A DNA stretch of 64,000 bases, taken from NCBI GenBank assembly GCA_021229015.1, contig CM037777.1:69850840-69914839 (forward strand), given 5' to 3'. This DNA comes from Solen grandis (taxonomy: Eukaryota > Mollusca > Bivalvia > Adapedonta > Solenidae). The translations under genes were made by a program, and so were the position numbers. Positions 24,170 to 33,961 of the stretch are shown here, piece by piece. The notes beneath the pieces are model-generated. The model was not told the origin of the DNA. It saw nothing but the letters and a program-made list of their open reading frames with translations, and searched no databases. Position 1 is the stretch's first letter. Each line of letters starts with the position of its first letter.

Positions 24170-26470
24170 TTTTTAGCGCACTTGAGCACGAAGTGCGTCC
24201 GTCGTGCGTCGTCAACAATTTAATTTTAACGACATCTCCTCTGAAACCGCTTGGCAGAATTTGATTAAATTTGGCAGGGATGTTCCTTGGGTGAACTTTC
24301 TCAAAATTTGCTGAAATAAACATGATCCATGTAAAACTCTGGTTGCCATGGCAAAAGAAAGAAAAAAAAGAAAATTCTAAAAATCGTCTCCTATAAAACA
24401 ATTGACTAGATTTCAAAATAATTTGGTACAGATGTTCTTGGGTAACTCTCTACCAAGATTGCTAAAATTATTCCGATTGGGAAAAAACATGGCCGCCAGA
24501 GGCAGGGCTAATTTGTCTTATATGTACATAGTGAAATATTTAAACGGACAGAATCTGATTAAATTTGGCAGGAATGATCCATGGGTAAAGTTTCACATAT
24601 GTTGCTAAAATTATTCCAATCCATAAAAAACTTGCCCGCTAAGGGCGGGGCTAATTTACCTTATATGTATATAGTGAAAACTTTCAACGATATCGCCTCT
24701 GAAACCGCTGGGCAGAACTTGAAGAAATTTGGCAGGGATGATCATTTGGAGAAGGTTCACAAAAATTGCTAAAATAATTTCGATCGATAAAAAAGCATGG
24801 CCGCCATGGGCGGGGCTTATTTGCCTTATATGTGTATAGTAAAATCTCTAAACGACATCTCCTCTGAAACCGCTTGACATAATTTGATTAAATTTTGCAG
24901 AGATGATCATTTGGTGAAGCTTCACAAAAATTGCTGAAATTATTCAGATCGGTAAAAACATGGCCGCCACTGGCGGGACTATTTTGCCTTAAGTGTGTAT
25001 TGTGAAATCGTTAAACGACATCTCCTCTGAAACCGCTTTTTAGAATTTGATTAAATTTGGCTGGGATTATCATTTGGTGAAGCATCACAAAAGTTACTAA
25101 AATTATTTCAATTCGTAAAAAAACATGGCCTCCAGGGTCGGGGCTAATTTTCTTTATATGTATAAAGTGAAATATTTAACCGATATCTCCTCTGTAACCG
25201 CTTGACAGAATTCAATTATATTTGGCAGGGATGATCCTTGAGTGAAGTTTCGGAAAAGTAGCTAAAATTATTCCGATCTGTAAAAAACATGACTGCTAGG
25301 GGCAGAACTAATTTGCCTTATATGTATATAATGAAATATTAAAACGACATCTCTGCAACCGCTAGACAGAATATGATTAATTTTGGCAGGAATGATCCTT
25401 GCGTAAAGCTTCACAAATGTTGAAGAAATTATTCCGATCCATAAAAAACATGCCCGGCAGGGGCGGGGCTAATTTGTCTTATATGTATATAGTGAAATCT
25501 TAAAAAGAAATCTCCTCTGAAACCGCTACACAGAATTTGATTAAATTTGGCAGGAATGATCCTTGGGTAAAGCTTCACAAAAGTTGCTAAAATAATTTCA
25601 CTTCGTAAAAAACATGGCCTCTAGGGGCGGGACTATATATATGTATTTAATGAAATGTTTAAACGACATCTCCTCTGAAACAACTGGACAAAATTGTATT
25701 ATATTTGGCAAGGATTATGCTTGGGTGAATCTTTACAAATGTTGCTAAAATTATTCCGATCTGTAAATAAAAACATGGCTGCAAGGAGCGGGGCTTATTT
25801 GCCTCATACGTTTATAGTGAAAACTTATAACGACATCTCCTCTGAATCACTTGACAGAATTTGCTTAAGTTTGGCAGGGACGATCCTTGGGTGAAGCTTC
25901 ACGAAAGTTGCTAAATGTTTTATGATCAATAAAAAATCATGGCCGCTAGGGGCGGGGCTAATTTGCCTTATATGTATATATAGTGAAATTTTTCCTCTGA
26001 AACTGCTGGACAAAATTTGATTTTATTTGGCAAGAAGGATTATTTGGTGAAGCTTCAAAAAAGTTGCTAAAATTAGTCCGATTCTAAAAAAAAATATATG
26101 GCCGTAATGGGCGGGGATTATTTGCCTTATAAAAATGTATAGTGAAATCTCTAAATGACATTTCCTCTGAAACCGCTGGACAGATTTTGATTTAATTTGG
26201 CAGGGATGATCATTTGGTGAAACTTCACAAAAGTTGCTAAAATTATTCAGATGCATAAAAATATGACTGCAAGAGGCAGAACTTATTTTCCTTATGTGTA
26301 TATATTGAAAACTTAAAATGACCTCTCCTCTGAAACTGCTTTACAGAATTCAATGGATCATCTCCTTCAAATCTACTGGCCAGATTTCAAAATGTTTTAA
26401 TACAGGCTGGTGTTCCTTGGGTAACCCTTTACTCAGGTGAGCGATCTAGGGTCATCATGGACCTCTTGTT
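24170..26470 (-). mobile_element. element C: satellite-bearing, ~163-bp units, inverted
   Basis: Orientation is opposite to A and B: it opens with the hairpin-like end cttgagcacgaagtgcgtccgtcgtgcgtcg (24182 on) and closes with ctcaggtgagcgatctagggtcatcatgg...cctcttgtt near 26468. In between lie about 13 units sharing gacatctcctctgaaaccgct, tttggcagggatgatc, ttcacaaaagttgctaaaattattc and catggccgcNaggggcgggg. Confidence 0.65.
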
Positions 26471-27474
26471 TCTTATATAAGTCAAAGTAAAGTCAAGTGA
26501 CCCCTGGGGCGGTGCCAACTTCGACCCCAGCGTCGGGATATGAACCAACTTGGTAATGATCCATTAAACAATGCCACACAACAAAGATCTAAACTCCATG
26601 CCCTGTGGTTTCTGAAAGGAATGCTTTTTCTATTTTTTTTTCTTATATAAATCTATGTAAAGTCAAGTGCCCCTGGTGCGGGGACAATTTCGACCCCGTG
26701 GTCATGATTTGAGAAAAGCTTGGTAAAGGTCCATAAGACAATGCCACACATCAAATATCTAAACTTCACGCCTTGTGGTTTCTGACAAGCAAGAAGGTTT
26801 TTCTAGTTATTCTTATATAAGTCAAAGGAAAATCAAGTGACCTATGGGGCGGGGCCAATTTTGACCCAAGGGTCATGATTTCATAAAACTTGATCATGGT
26901 CTATAAGACAATGCCACACACCAAATATCTAACCTCTAGGCTTTGCGGTTTCGGAGAAGTAGCTTTTTAAAAAGTTCACTCTAAGAATCTATTTTTAGCT
27001 CCTGTGACCTAGACATGCAACGAAACGGAACCGTTTGACTTTGGTAGAGCTTCATGCAAGGAACATCCCGGGCAGCTTTCATTAAATTTGGTCAAGTGGT
27101 TTAGGAGGAGATGTTGTTTAAAGACAATTGTTGACGCCAGACACACGGACGCACGAACGGACGCCAGACAAAAGGCGACATTGAAATAAGACTTCAAATT
27201 CTTTACTTTAAGGCAATTAAGCAATTGCATGCAAATCTGCAATTGTTTTCCCTGTGTAGAGGCGAAAGCCAAATAAAAATTTGGTTCACGTAATTTCTCA
27301 TTGTGTACAATTCTTGTATTCGAAATCATAATTTTAGAGATAGTACGGTTGAACAGAACATTTCATACCCTGTATGTATCCGCTTGTCTTGAACAGCTGT
27401 CTGCTGAACGGCATTTGAGTTTTGCCCATCTTTCATAAGAATATATGTCATCATAAAGAAAACAAGAGTATCGG

Positions 27475-27610
27475 TGTAACGGAGTAAAGTGACCTCCATA
27501 GAATAATGACCCCAGTCATTTATTCTTCAGAAAACGTTACCCCTTTTCTATAAAATACTGACCCCCTTAAACTTAAAGAATAATTGACCCGTTAGGCGCT
27601 AAACAGGGAT
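27475..27610 (+). repeat. fragment of the 9505-10282 inverted-arm family
   Basis: gtgtaacggagtaaagtgacc...aataatgaccccagtcatttattcttcagaaaa matches the arm of the element at 9505, showing that it is a dispersed family. Confidence 0.6.
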
Positions 27611-28320
27611 CTATCAGTGCCATTGATAAAAGAATTGGATCCATAAGAATTAACCCTGTATCATAATTATATAGACACTATGTGAAATAAGAGTATCTAA
27701 ATTTCTAAAAATGGTTTAGTGATTCTACCAAAGTTTTCTATACAAACTGGGTCATTCTTTAGTAATTAGTTGGATGTCACTCTGTGACCAAATACTGCCA
27801 TAGTGACAGTAAACTCAAGCACATTATAATAACAAGACAATATAATACCCCAGTAACCCTGTCAGTCCTGCGGACAACATATTAAATTAAATGCACCTCA
27901 TGTACAGTCAGCTTTGTACTCAGCTGGTCTTAACAGTGTATAATAATCTAAGCAAGCCACCATATGCAAGGTCTTATCTTCATTATTGTTTTTTTTCCTT
28001 TACCTTAAATAACTCAAAATCTAAAAATATTTTATTGGGAGAATATGCATATAAATTAAACTCCTTGAGGAGAACTTTCGAGTGATGGATAGTTTTTGAA
28101 AATTGGGTAAGATTTAGTGATTTATATATCAAGACTCTCTTATCACAGTAAATTATTTTGTTAGCAGTCCTTTCCAATTGTTCCACAGTTCATATTAACA
28201 TTAATGTATATACTTCTATGTATTGTTATCCTTAATGATATAGGTTTAAATAGGATTATTTAATACCATGCATATTCTAAATGTAATCAATAATGTGCTT
28301 ATAATATGTTACTTTAGTAC
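27611..28320. other. AT-rich intergenic DNA
   Basis: No coding or RNA signature is recognised. The 3' part may already belong to the LINE tail that follows. Confidence 0.4.
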
Positions 28321-28445
28321 TCTATTCTTGTTTCTTCTCATTATTGTAAGGACAATTGGGGATGGCTCTCCGACCCCTATTGAACCTATTACGGGGATAA
28401 TAAATGGGGTTTACCCTGATGGGGCCTCAAAGAAAAAAAAAAATT
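28321..28445 (+). repeat. 5'-truncated LINE 3' end
   Basis: cctattacggggataataaatggggtttaccctgatggggcct plus a poly(A)-rich stretch matches the 3' terminus of the Tx1/L1-like LINE at 63340-63447 (aaaataaatggggtgaccctgat...ggacctg plus A-rich tail). Only the 3'UTR end is present. Confidence 0.6.
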
Positions 28446-28674
28446 AGTGATTTAACAGCAGGTCTAAGTTTGATCCTCGTTTTAATCAATTTCATATCAT
28501 TTTGTGGCTAGATTTGCTTAAATATTTTGTGATATTGTTAAATGGAATGTATAACCTTTCAAATATAAAAAAAAAGATCATTAAAATCCGCAAAGAAATT
28601 AGCATCTATATCATATCAAATATGGAGGTCTCCGTGAAAAGTGCCCGTTTTGTACAGACAGACGGATAAATACC

Positions 28675-28730
28675 GTCCCCAGTGGCGAGTTAGAGCGTCC
28701 GCCTCGGGAGCGTGAGACATGGGTTATGTA
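28675..28730 (+). repeat. tRNA-SINE head fragment
   Basis: agtggcgagttagagcgtccgcctcgggag followed by acatgggtta resembles the tRNA-like head of the SINE at 1893-2192 in direct orientation. Confidence 0.5.
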
Positions 28731-29755
28731 AATTATGTAAGACTTTATTTCATTCTAAAATACTAGGCAATAAATAAAAAAGAAATTGTGTTTTTGTAAA
28801 AGGGGATAAAGACATAAACATAATCAAACAGATGGTCACTAGATTGAATAACAACTTATACAGTCAGTTGCATATTTACAGGATGCATGTTATCCAGACT
28901 TGAAAGATCAAGCATTAAAAAAACCCAAAATATACAAATTTATACAAAGGAATTGTGTGTCTTACCAATAACATGACCAAAATTACATCTTGTTACTTTA
29001 ACCAAGCCCATATGGTCAAGTGGCTCATACTTCAGAGGCAATGGGGGTAAAAGTTGAACTTCAAAAGGTGTCATAATCTTTTTTTTTTTACCTTCCAAAT
29101 TTTCAAATTTCTGTTTCAGCCCAGGAAGCACGGAGCAAGATAAGTAAATTTTAATATTTTCACCCGACACAATTCAAAGCAACTTTTAAAAAAAAACTTC
29201 TGTAATGAATAGATTCTCTTTCTTGAAATGAGTAAGATCTCTCTCTGATGGGTAAAACCCCTATTTGTCTCTATATAATGTGTACATCATCTCTCAACCC
29301 CCACCCCCTCTCTCTGGTAAATAAATTAAAGTATCAGATTGTGAAACAAATAAAATGGTTATTTGGAAAATTATTTCATTTTAGACAATAGCTTCAATAA
29401 ACTATAAATGCTGTGAAATATTTTACTCAAATTAATAAACTCAGTAGATTGTATTCTGGCTTGCCATCCTATCTGTATTATAAATTACTTGGTAGGTGGG
29501 AATTTGAACACTGTACAAAAAATTGTGCATCCGAAGTCATTCCTATGTAACCAATTACATGTACATGTAATTGTTTGCTTGGATTTCATGACCCACCCTA
29601 ATTCTATTTTTGAGCGCCAGCAATCTTTCTCTCTGATAAAACTTAGAATTTTCACTAGAGTGCTTGTAGGAGTTTGATTTTTGTTGTGGAAACTTATGAA
29701 GATGTATTTATCATGAAAATGAACTTTAGTTGTGCAATAAACCATCTCACTGCAC
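28731..29755. other. AT-rich intergenic DNA
   Basis: No gene recognised. The small minus-strand frames near 28940-29170 and 29485-29757 lack family signatures. Confidence 0.4.
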
Positions 29756-30235
29756 ACAATGGTTTACCCTGAGGGCTCAGTTAGACGATCATATAGTGCA
29801 AGTGACATGATGAGCTTTCGCTCACGCCCTAGGCAATGGATTATACCTGGTCAAGAAGAATTAGGAAGAGGTCTGGGGATATTAAACTTTAGAAGAACAC
29901 GAGCAGGGACAGTACCACGCAATATTCGCACAAGAATTACAAAGTAAACTTGTGTAAATCTCTTAAATCTTATATATCCAAAACGATGCAATGATCTTAG
30001 CAATTTTACAGAGAATGTCACCTGCTTGACTTTTAATTGCCGACCGTTAGTTAGAAAAGATGTACTTGTTGGACAACTGCTTCGGAAACAGAAAGTTGAC
30101 TTGCCATTCTGACCGAAACCTGTTATTCAGATGAAAAACAATATCAATTTGAGACCTCGGATCTGAACCAGAATGGTAAAAAATCAGTGTTTTAAACCGT
30201 CAAAACAGGCGGTGGTGTAGTTCTTTCATGTCGTA

Positions 30236-30601
30236 GTGGTATTAACATGCGTAGACTGCTTTCAGGTGCAAAATCAAGCTTCGAATACAGATGTGGCAAT
30301 CTTCAAAAATATTACAATTCACTGTGTCAGTATATATAGACCCCAATCTTTGGCAACACCAAATCAACTTGTGACAAAATTTTTTCAGTTCCTAGAAGAC
30401 ATAGTTCCAAAGTTTTCAAATGTTATGATCATGGGGGATTTTAATTTACATATTCATGATGACAGTAATGCCGTATCGGATTTCAATAATTCCCTGTTCG
30501 CTCCTGGGTTGCTACAGCATGTCGACTTTTCAAAACAAGTGTACGGCCATAGTCTTGATCTAGTGATCACTGAATTCGCAAATGACGTTAGCGGACTCTA
30601 A
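30236..30601 (+). pseudogene. LINE endonuclease fragment
   Basis: About 120 residues of an AP-type endonuclease: ITIHCVSIYRPQS (central strand and Pro), NVMIMGDFNLHIHDD (the GDFN active-site motif) and HSLDLVITE (the D-V-I-T block). The SDH motif that should follow is lost by a frame change after 30601. The N-terminal NxR-type part is visible in other frames from about 30030. Confidence 0.8.
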
Positions 30602-31205
30602 TGTGAACCAGGTCCATTTTTAATCAGACCTCTGTGCCGTTAAATTAGTCACGAGGGTAAAGAAGGAGAACATCGTGAGCAAGTCTATTTCTTTCCGGAA
30701 CTTCAAATATATAGACAATGAGGATTTTGCTAATGATCTCAATGAAATTACATTTTGTTCAGATTCTCCGGAAATTTTTGTCGATCAATTTGAGACTGAG
30801 ATCGAAACTTTTCTTAATATGCATGCTCTTTTGAAAAAGAAAATGCAAATATGTAGAGCACCGAAGCCCTGGTTCAGTGTTAGTATTATATCCCTGAAAC
30901 GAGTGATGCGTCGATCAGAAAGACTATAGCGCAAACATCGGCAACCCAAGGACTATAAAATTAAGAAGTCCGCACTTAACAAATATCACTACGAACTTAG
31001 TAATGAGAAACAATTTGCTTTCAGTTAACAGGTAATTGAATCAAAAGGTAACTCTAAAAAGCTTTATTGGTTTGTGAAAGATTTTACCGGAAGCAAATCT
31101 GAAAATCAAGTGCCAACCGCGGAAGATGAAAACACCCTAGCGTATTAATTTGCAGACCATTTGATGGACAAGATCAAAAGATTACGTAAGTCTCTGAAAA
31201 ATGTT

Positions 31206-31487
31206 GAAAACTATAAACCTTCTGTTAAAGACGTATTACAGTTTGGATCTTTCGAAAATCTTACAGAAGATGAAACTAAAATGCTTACTAGTCAGTTACA
31301 AACTAAATCTTAAGAGCTTGACATTTTGCCCACAAACGTATTAATCTTTTCTCAAAGAAAACTATAAACCTTCTGTTAAAGACGTATCACATTTTGGATC
31401 TTTCGAAAATCTTACAGAAGATGAAACTAAAATGCTTACTAGTCAGTTACAAACTAAATCTTAAGAGCTTGACATTTTGCCCACAAA
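31206..31487 (+). repeat. 151-bp tandem duplication inside the LINE
   Basis: The block starting gaaaactataaaccttctg at 31206 recurs at 31357 with only a few differences and extends to ...gacattttgcccacaaa in both copies. The offset is 151 bp. It disrupts the region between endonuclease and RT. Confidence 0.85.
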
Positions 31488-32050
31488 TACTTCTGTTAAA
31501 AAATATTATTATGATACATTTGCAAACTTATCGACCCATTAACAATCCAACATATTTGTCCAAATTGATTGAAAAAGCCCCTCTTTGTCGACTAAATGAA
31601 CATGTAAACGAAAACGATCTCATTCAAATGAATCAGTCGACCTATCGTCAGTTTCATTTTTGTGAGTCAGTTCTTCTTAGGCTTGTAAATGATATTCTTG
31701 ATGGAATGGAGCTTCAAGAGGTCACTGCACTGATAGCTCTAGATTTAAGTGCTGCTTTCGATAATGTCGACCATAACATACTGTTAAATGTTCTTGAAAG
31801 TCAGTATGGTGTCTGTGGATCTGCGCTGAAATGGATGGATTCATATTTGAAGCCGCTAGCTGTCGAGTGAGTGTTAAAAAAAGGAATTGATTTGGTTCCC
31901 CAGGAAGCTGTTTGGGCCCTTGGCTTCTTGCGGTATATCTTTGACTTAAATCATCAACCGAAGAAGCAAGCGCAATTCAATCCTCTAGGAATGTGCAGTC
32001 CTTATCAATGATTTGATGAACAATAACAAGTTAAAAATGAACAATTCAAA

Positions 32051-32056
32051 GACAGA
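32051..32056. repeat. target-site duplication GACAGA (left)
   Basis: GACAGA directly precedes the AGTAGTAG terminus and recurs at 47333-47338 directly after the CTACTACT terminus. A 6-bp duplication is the hallmark of Polinton/Maverick integration. Confidence 0.95.
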
Positions 32057-32360
32057 AGTAGTAGCAAATGAGGTCTAGTGGAGGAGGGTCCAGAGGGTCC
32101 AGTCTCAGATCTGGGTAAGTAGGTCAAGCCTACGTCATCATGATCAATGATCTAGGTCACCAACTGCGCATGCTCATGATTCAAGGTTAAGGTTGAATTG
32201 TGGTCAATGATCTAGCTCACCGACTGCGCATGCTCATGATTCAAGGTTAAGGTTGAATTGTGGTCAATGATCTAGCTCACCGACTGCGCATGCTCTTGAT
32301 TCAAGGTTAAGGTCGAATTAAGGGTATTCTATTAAGGTTACGTCTGCTCATGCTTCAGAT
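32057..32360 (+). repeat. left outer terminal inverted repeat
   Basis: The first ~165 bp matches the reverse complement of the right end with a single mismatch visible by eye (aagtagg versus aaatagg). It includes three copies of a 60-bp direct repeat at 32161-32220, 32221-32280 and 32281-32340 (core ACTGCGCATGCTCATGATTC, AAGGTTAAGGTTGAATT, GATCTAGNTCAC). The right end has two such units. Confidence 0.95.
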
Positions 32361-32388
32361 TTGGTCAAGGTTGAATTTGACATATTGT

Positions 32389-32397
32389 GTATATAAT
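32389..32397 (+). promoter_or_regulatory. TATA box of the left-end gene
   Basis: GTATATAAT follows the 60-bp repeat array and lies about 100 bp upstream of the ATG at 32494. The tcaaggttgaattt just before it also precedes the second TATA box at 33014, suggesting a shared promoter layout. Confidence 0.55.
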
Positions 32398-32493
32398 GAG
32401 TGAGTTTTCACGTTTTCTCCAAACATCGACACTTACGCTCAGTAAAACATTCAGACATCCTATTACCCTATCTTCAGTGTATAATCCATCAAG

Positions 32494-32796
32494 ATGACAG
32501 ACGCCATTAACCCAAACCCCACAACCACTACCTTGAATATCGAAACTAACTCGCTGATATCAAACAGACCCACGTGTAATACCCGAATTGCTGAACATAA
32601 AATCACTTTTATATTTCAAATGATAGTCGTGTATGGCATAATTATAGCTGCCGTTATTAATCTTACATTTCAACATCCAGATAAGGATCTATGGTTGGTG
32701 TTGTTGAGTAGTTGTATTGGTTATGTGTTACCCAACCCTCGTTTGAAATATAAACAATCTAAAGCAAGGTATTTTGATGATAAAGATCTGGAGTAG
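32494..32796 (+). CDS. small two-helix membrane protein
   Basis: 100 residues. The N-terminal ~38 residues are Asn/Thr-rich and hydrophilic. Two hydrophobic segments follow: about 39-60 (ITFIFQMIVVYGIIIAAVIN) and about 66-79 (LWLVLLSSCIGYVL). The charged C-terminus is NPRLKYKQSKARYFDDKDLE. ATG context is AAGATGAC. It is the first gene inside the left terminal repeat, with its own TATA box and repeat array, and it occupies the same position as the minus-strand gene at the right end without sharing its sequence. Small membrane proteins are common accessory products of Polinton-like viruses; the function of this one is unknown. Confidence 0.7.
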   Translation: MTDAINPNPTTTTLNIETNSLISNRPTCNTRIAEHKITFIFQMIVVYGIIIAAVINLTFQHPDKDLWLVLLSSCIGYVLPNPRLKYKQSKARYFDDKDLE

Positions 32797-32849
32797 AGAT
32801 AATGTATTCATGTTTGGAAGTATAAAGCAAACGTTTTAATTCAGTAGGT

Positions 32850-33262
32850 TAAGCCTATGGCATCACAGTCAATGATCTAGGCCATCAACCGCGCATGTCT
32901 ATGATTCAACGTTAAGGTCGAATTGAGGCTACTCTATTTAGGCTACGTCTGCGCATGCTCATAGCTCAAGGTCGATGGGGAGATCAGGTCAAGGTTGAAT
33001 TTGATTCAAATTGTATAAAAAGATGGTAATTTTGTTCAATCCTCTCAGAACATCATCCCACTCACACGTCAATCTCTTGGTTGTGAAATATTGGATTGAA
33101 TTGGTAAGTGTAAAATATTAATTTGTAAATAATTTAGTTTAAAGTTCTAAGCATTTTTTAAGCTATGTAACTCTGTTAACCTTATTTGATGTATAAGAGT
33201 TGTTTCCCTTTACTTACACTCTGTTTCTGTATTTCTGTATAATGATAACAGAGAGAGATTTT
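32850..33262 (+). repeat. inner inverted repeat, left copy (promoter/intron module)
   Basis: This segment is related in inverted orientation to about 46188-46560. Shared blocks in order: aaccgcgcat, acgtctgcgcatgct, ggtcaaggttgaattt, agaacatcat, tcttggttgtgaaatattggattgaa, aagctatgtaactctgt, gagttgtNtccctttaNtNacac and aatgataacagagag. The two copies flank different genes at the two ends of the element. Confidence 0.85.
33014..33020 (+). promoter_or_regulatory. TATA box for the early-looking gene cluster
   Basis: TATAAAA at 33014-33020, about 30 bp upstream of a plausible transcription start near 33040-33050, within the inner inverted module. The right copy has lost this TATA motif (ttttgtttaaac at the equivalent place). 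Confidence 0.5.
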
Positions 33263-33308
33263 TACATCATCAACACTGGTTTAATTCATTGTCTTCTTTT
33301 TTTTCCAG
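33104..33308 (+). other. candidate 5'UTR intron (205 nt)
   Basis: The donor TTG|GTAAGTG at 33104 is a full consensus. The acceptor TTTTTTTTTCCAG|C ends at 33308, two bases before the ATG at 33310. The intron lies wholly in the leader of the next gene. In the inverted right-hand copy the donor is degenerate (ttttaagtg). Confidence 0.7.
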
Positions 33309-33309
33309 C

Positions 33310-33582
33310 ATGGCACAAGCTCGACTTGAGTTTACAGAAGAAACAATAAACTATTTACAACAGAACGGATTGGAAACTGTACAGTGGTCACCAGTTCGTA
33401 ACCAGGTTTATTGTAATCTCGATCAAAAACTTTCTTTGATGGTGAAAAAGACTGAACATTCACAACATATTTTATTGAAGAAAGGCACATCACAGATAAA
33501 ACTGAGTTTAAAACAATTCGAAACAGTCTGTGACTTAAAGCATAGTGTTCATTTACTAAAATCCTTTCTTGATGGCCAGTGA
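33310..33582 (+). CDS. PC4-like small protein (weak similarity)
   Basis: 90 residues from the ATG at 33310, immediately after the splice acceptor. The C-terminal two thirds (KLSLMVKKTEHSQHILLKK, then IKLSLKQFETVCDLKHSVHLLKSFL) has the strand-strand-strand-helix pattern and the 'I-x-L-x-x-x-Q-F' helix start of PC4-type single-stranded DNA-binding domains. No diagnostic residues allow a firm call; a family-specific unknown protein is the alternative. Its last 11 nt overlap the start of the BIR gene in another frame. Confidence 0.45.
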   Translation: MAQARLEFTEETINYLQQNGLETVQWSPVRNQVYCNLDQKLSLMVKKTEHSQHILLKKGTSQIKLSLKQFETVCDLKHSVHLLKSFLDGQ

Positions 33583-33961
33583 ACTTATAGACTGTGTTGA
33601 TTGCATATCGCAAAAAAACTACAAATACTACAACGTTCGAGTTTCCACTTTTGATACTTGGTCATCACAGATAGAACCAAACAAGTATCAGTTAGCCAAA
33701 GCAGGATTCTACTATTCTGGGTACAGTGACAAAGTTATTTGTTTTTCTTGTCACGTAGAACTCTCTAAGTGGGAGAAAACAGACAACCCCTGGGAAGAGC
33801 ATCATAAACATTCACCATCCTGTGATTTCCTAAAAATCATTGGATACACTATAGGTGAAGACGTTGTTGATAATTTCTCTGGATTCCATCGTAACACATA
33901 CACATTTGGTGAACAATCTCCCTGGTCAAATGATCTCTCGTTAAGCACATTTTCAAAATGA
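33572..33961 (+). CDS. BIR-domain (IAP-like) protein
   Basis: 129 residues from ATG 33572. A single BIR domain covers about residues 25-90. It has the core GFYYSGYSDKVICFSC, with the C-x2-C pair, then W-x5-PWEEHHKHSPSCDFL with the zinc-binding His and final Cys in the canonical spacing. No RING or CARD follows; the C-terminal ~35 residues are polar. BIR proteins inhibit caspases or regulate cell division. In DNA viruses and Polinton-like elements they are accessory anti-apoptosis genes; that role here is inferred. The gene overlaps its upstream neighbour by 11 nt and the downstream gene by ATGA. It is intact. Confidence 0.92.
   Translation: MASELIDCVDCISQKNYKYYNVRVSTFDTWSSQIEPNKYQLAKAGFYYSGYSDKVICFSCHVELSKWEKTDNPWEEHHKHSPSCDFLKIIGYTIGEDVVDNFSGFHRNTYTFGEQSPWSNDLSLSTFSK

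Larger units (their letters stand above)
22378..27180 (+). mobile_element. nested satellite-bearing Helitron-like elements (outer element A)
   Basis: The outer element starts aaacaagagggccatgctggccctgaatcgc near 22378. It contains ~180-bp units (ggggcNgggNcaatttNgaccccagggtcatga...aatatctaaactcNNNgccNtgtggttt) at 22560-23070, 24030-24165 and 26470-26960. It ends near 27130-27180 in gacgccagacacacggacgcacg. Two other elements of the same general plan interrupt it: B at 23072-24028 and C at 24170-26470. Unit sequence resumes cleanly on both sides of each. Confidence 0.65.
29759..32056 (+). pseudogene. dead LINE, 5' portion up to the Polinton insertion
   Basis: The order of remnants is a short basic ORF1-tail-like frame (29759-29947, FRRTRAGTVPRNIRTRITK), AP-endonuclease pieces from about 29995, and a linker frame at 30675-30929. 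RT fragments follow from about 31500: LIALDLSAAFDNVDH, motif A, at about 31730-31775; then VPQ...GP motif-B remains near 31893; then NNNKLKMNNSKTE just before 32056. Many stops and frame changes are present. The YADD region between motif B and NNNKLK is missing. The 3' portion resumes at 47333. The order fits a CR1/Jockey-group LINE; the clade is an inference. Confidence 0.85.

Noticed and set aside
24235..26340. Regular ~163-bp repeats considered as a CRISPR-like array
   Set aside because: Units are adjacent and diverged along their whole length, with no constant repeat and unique spacer pattern; the host is a eukaryote.
29759..29947. 62-residue basic frame as an independent gene
   Set aside because: It leads directly into LINE endonuclease remnants and looks like the tail of the LINE ORF1.
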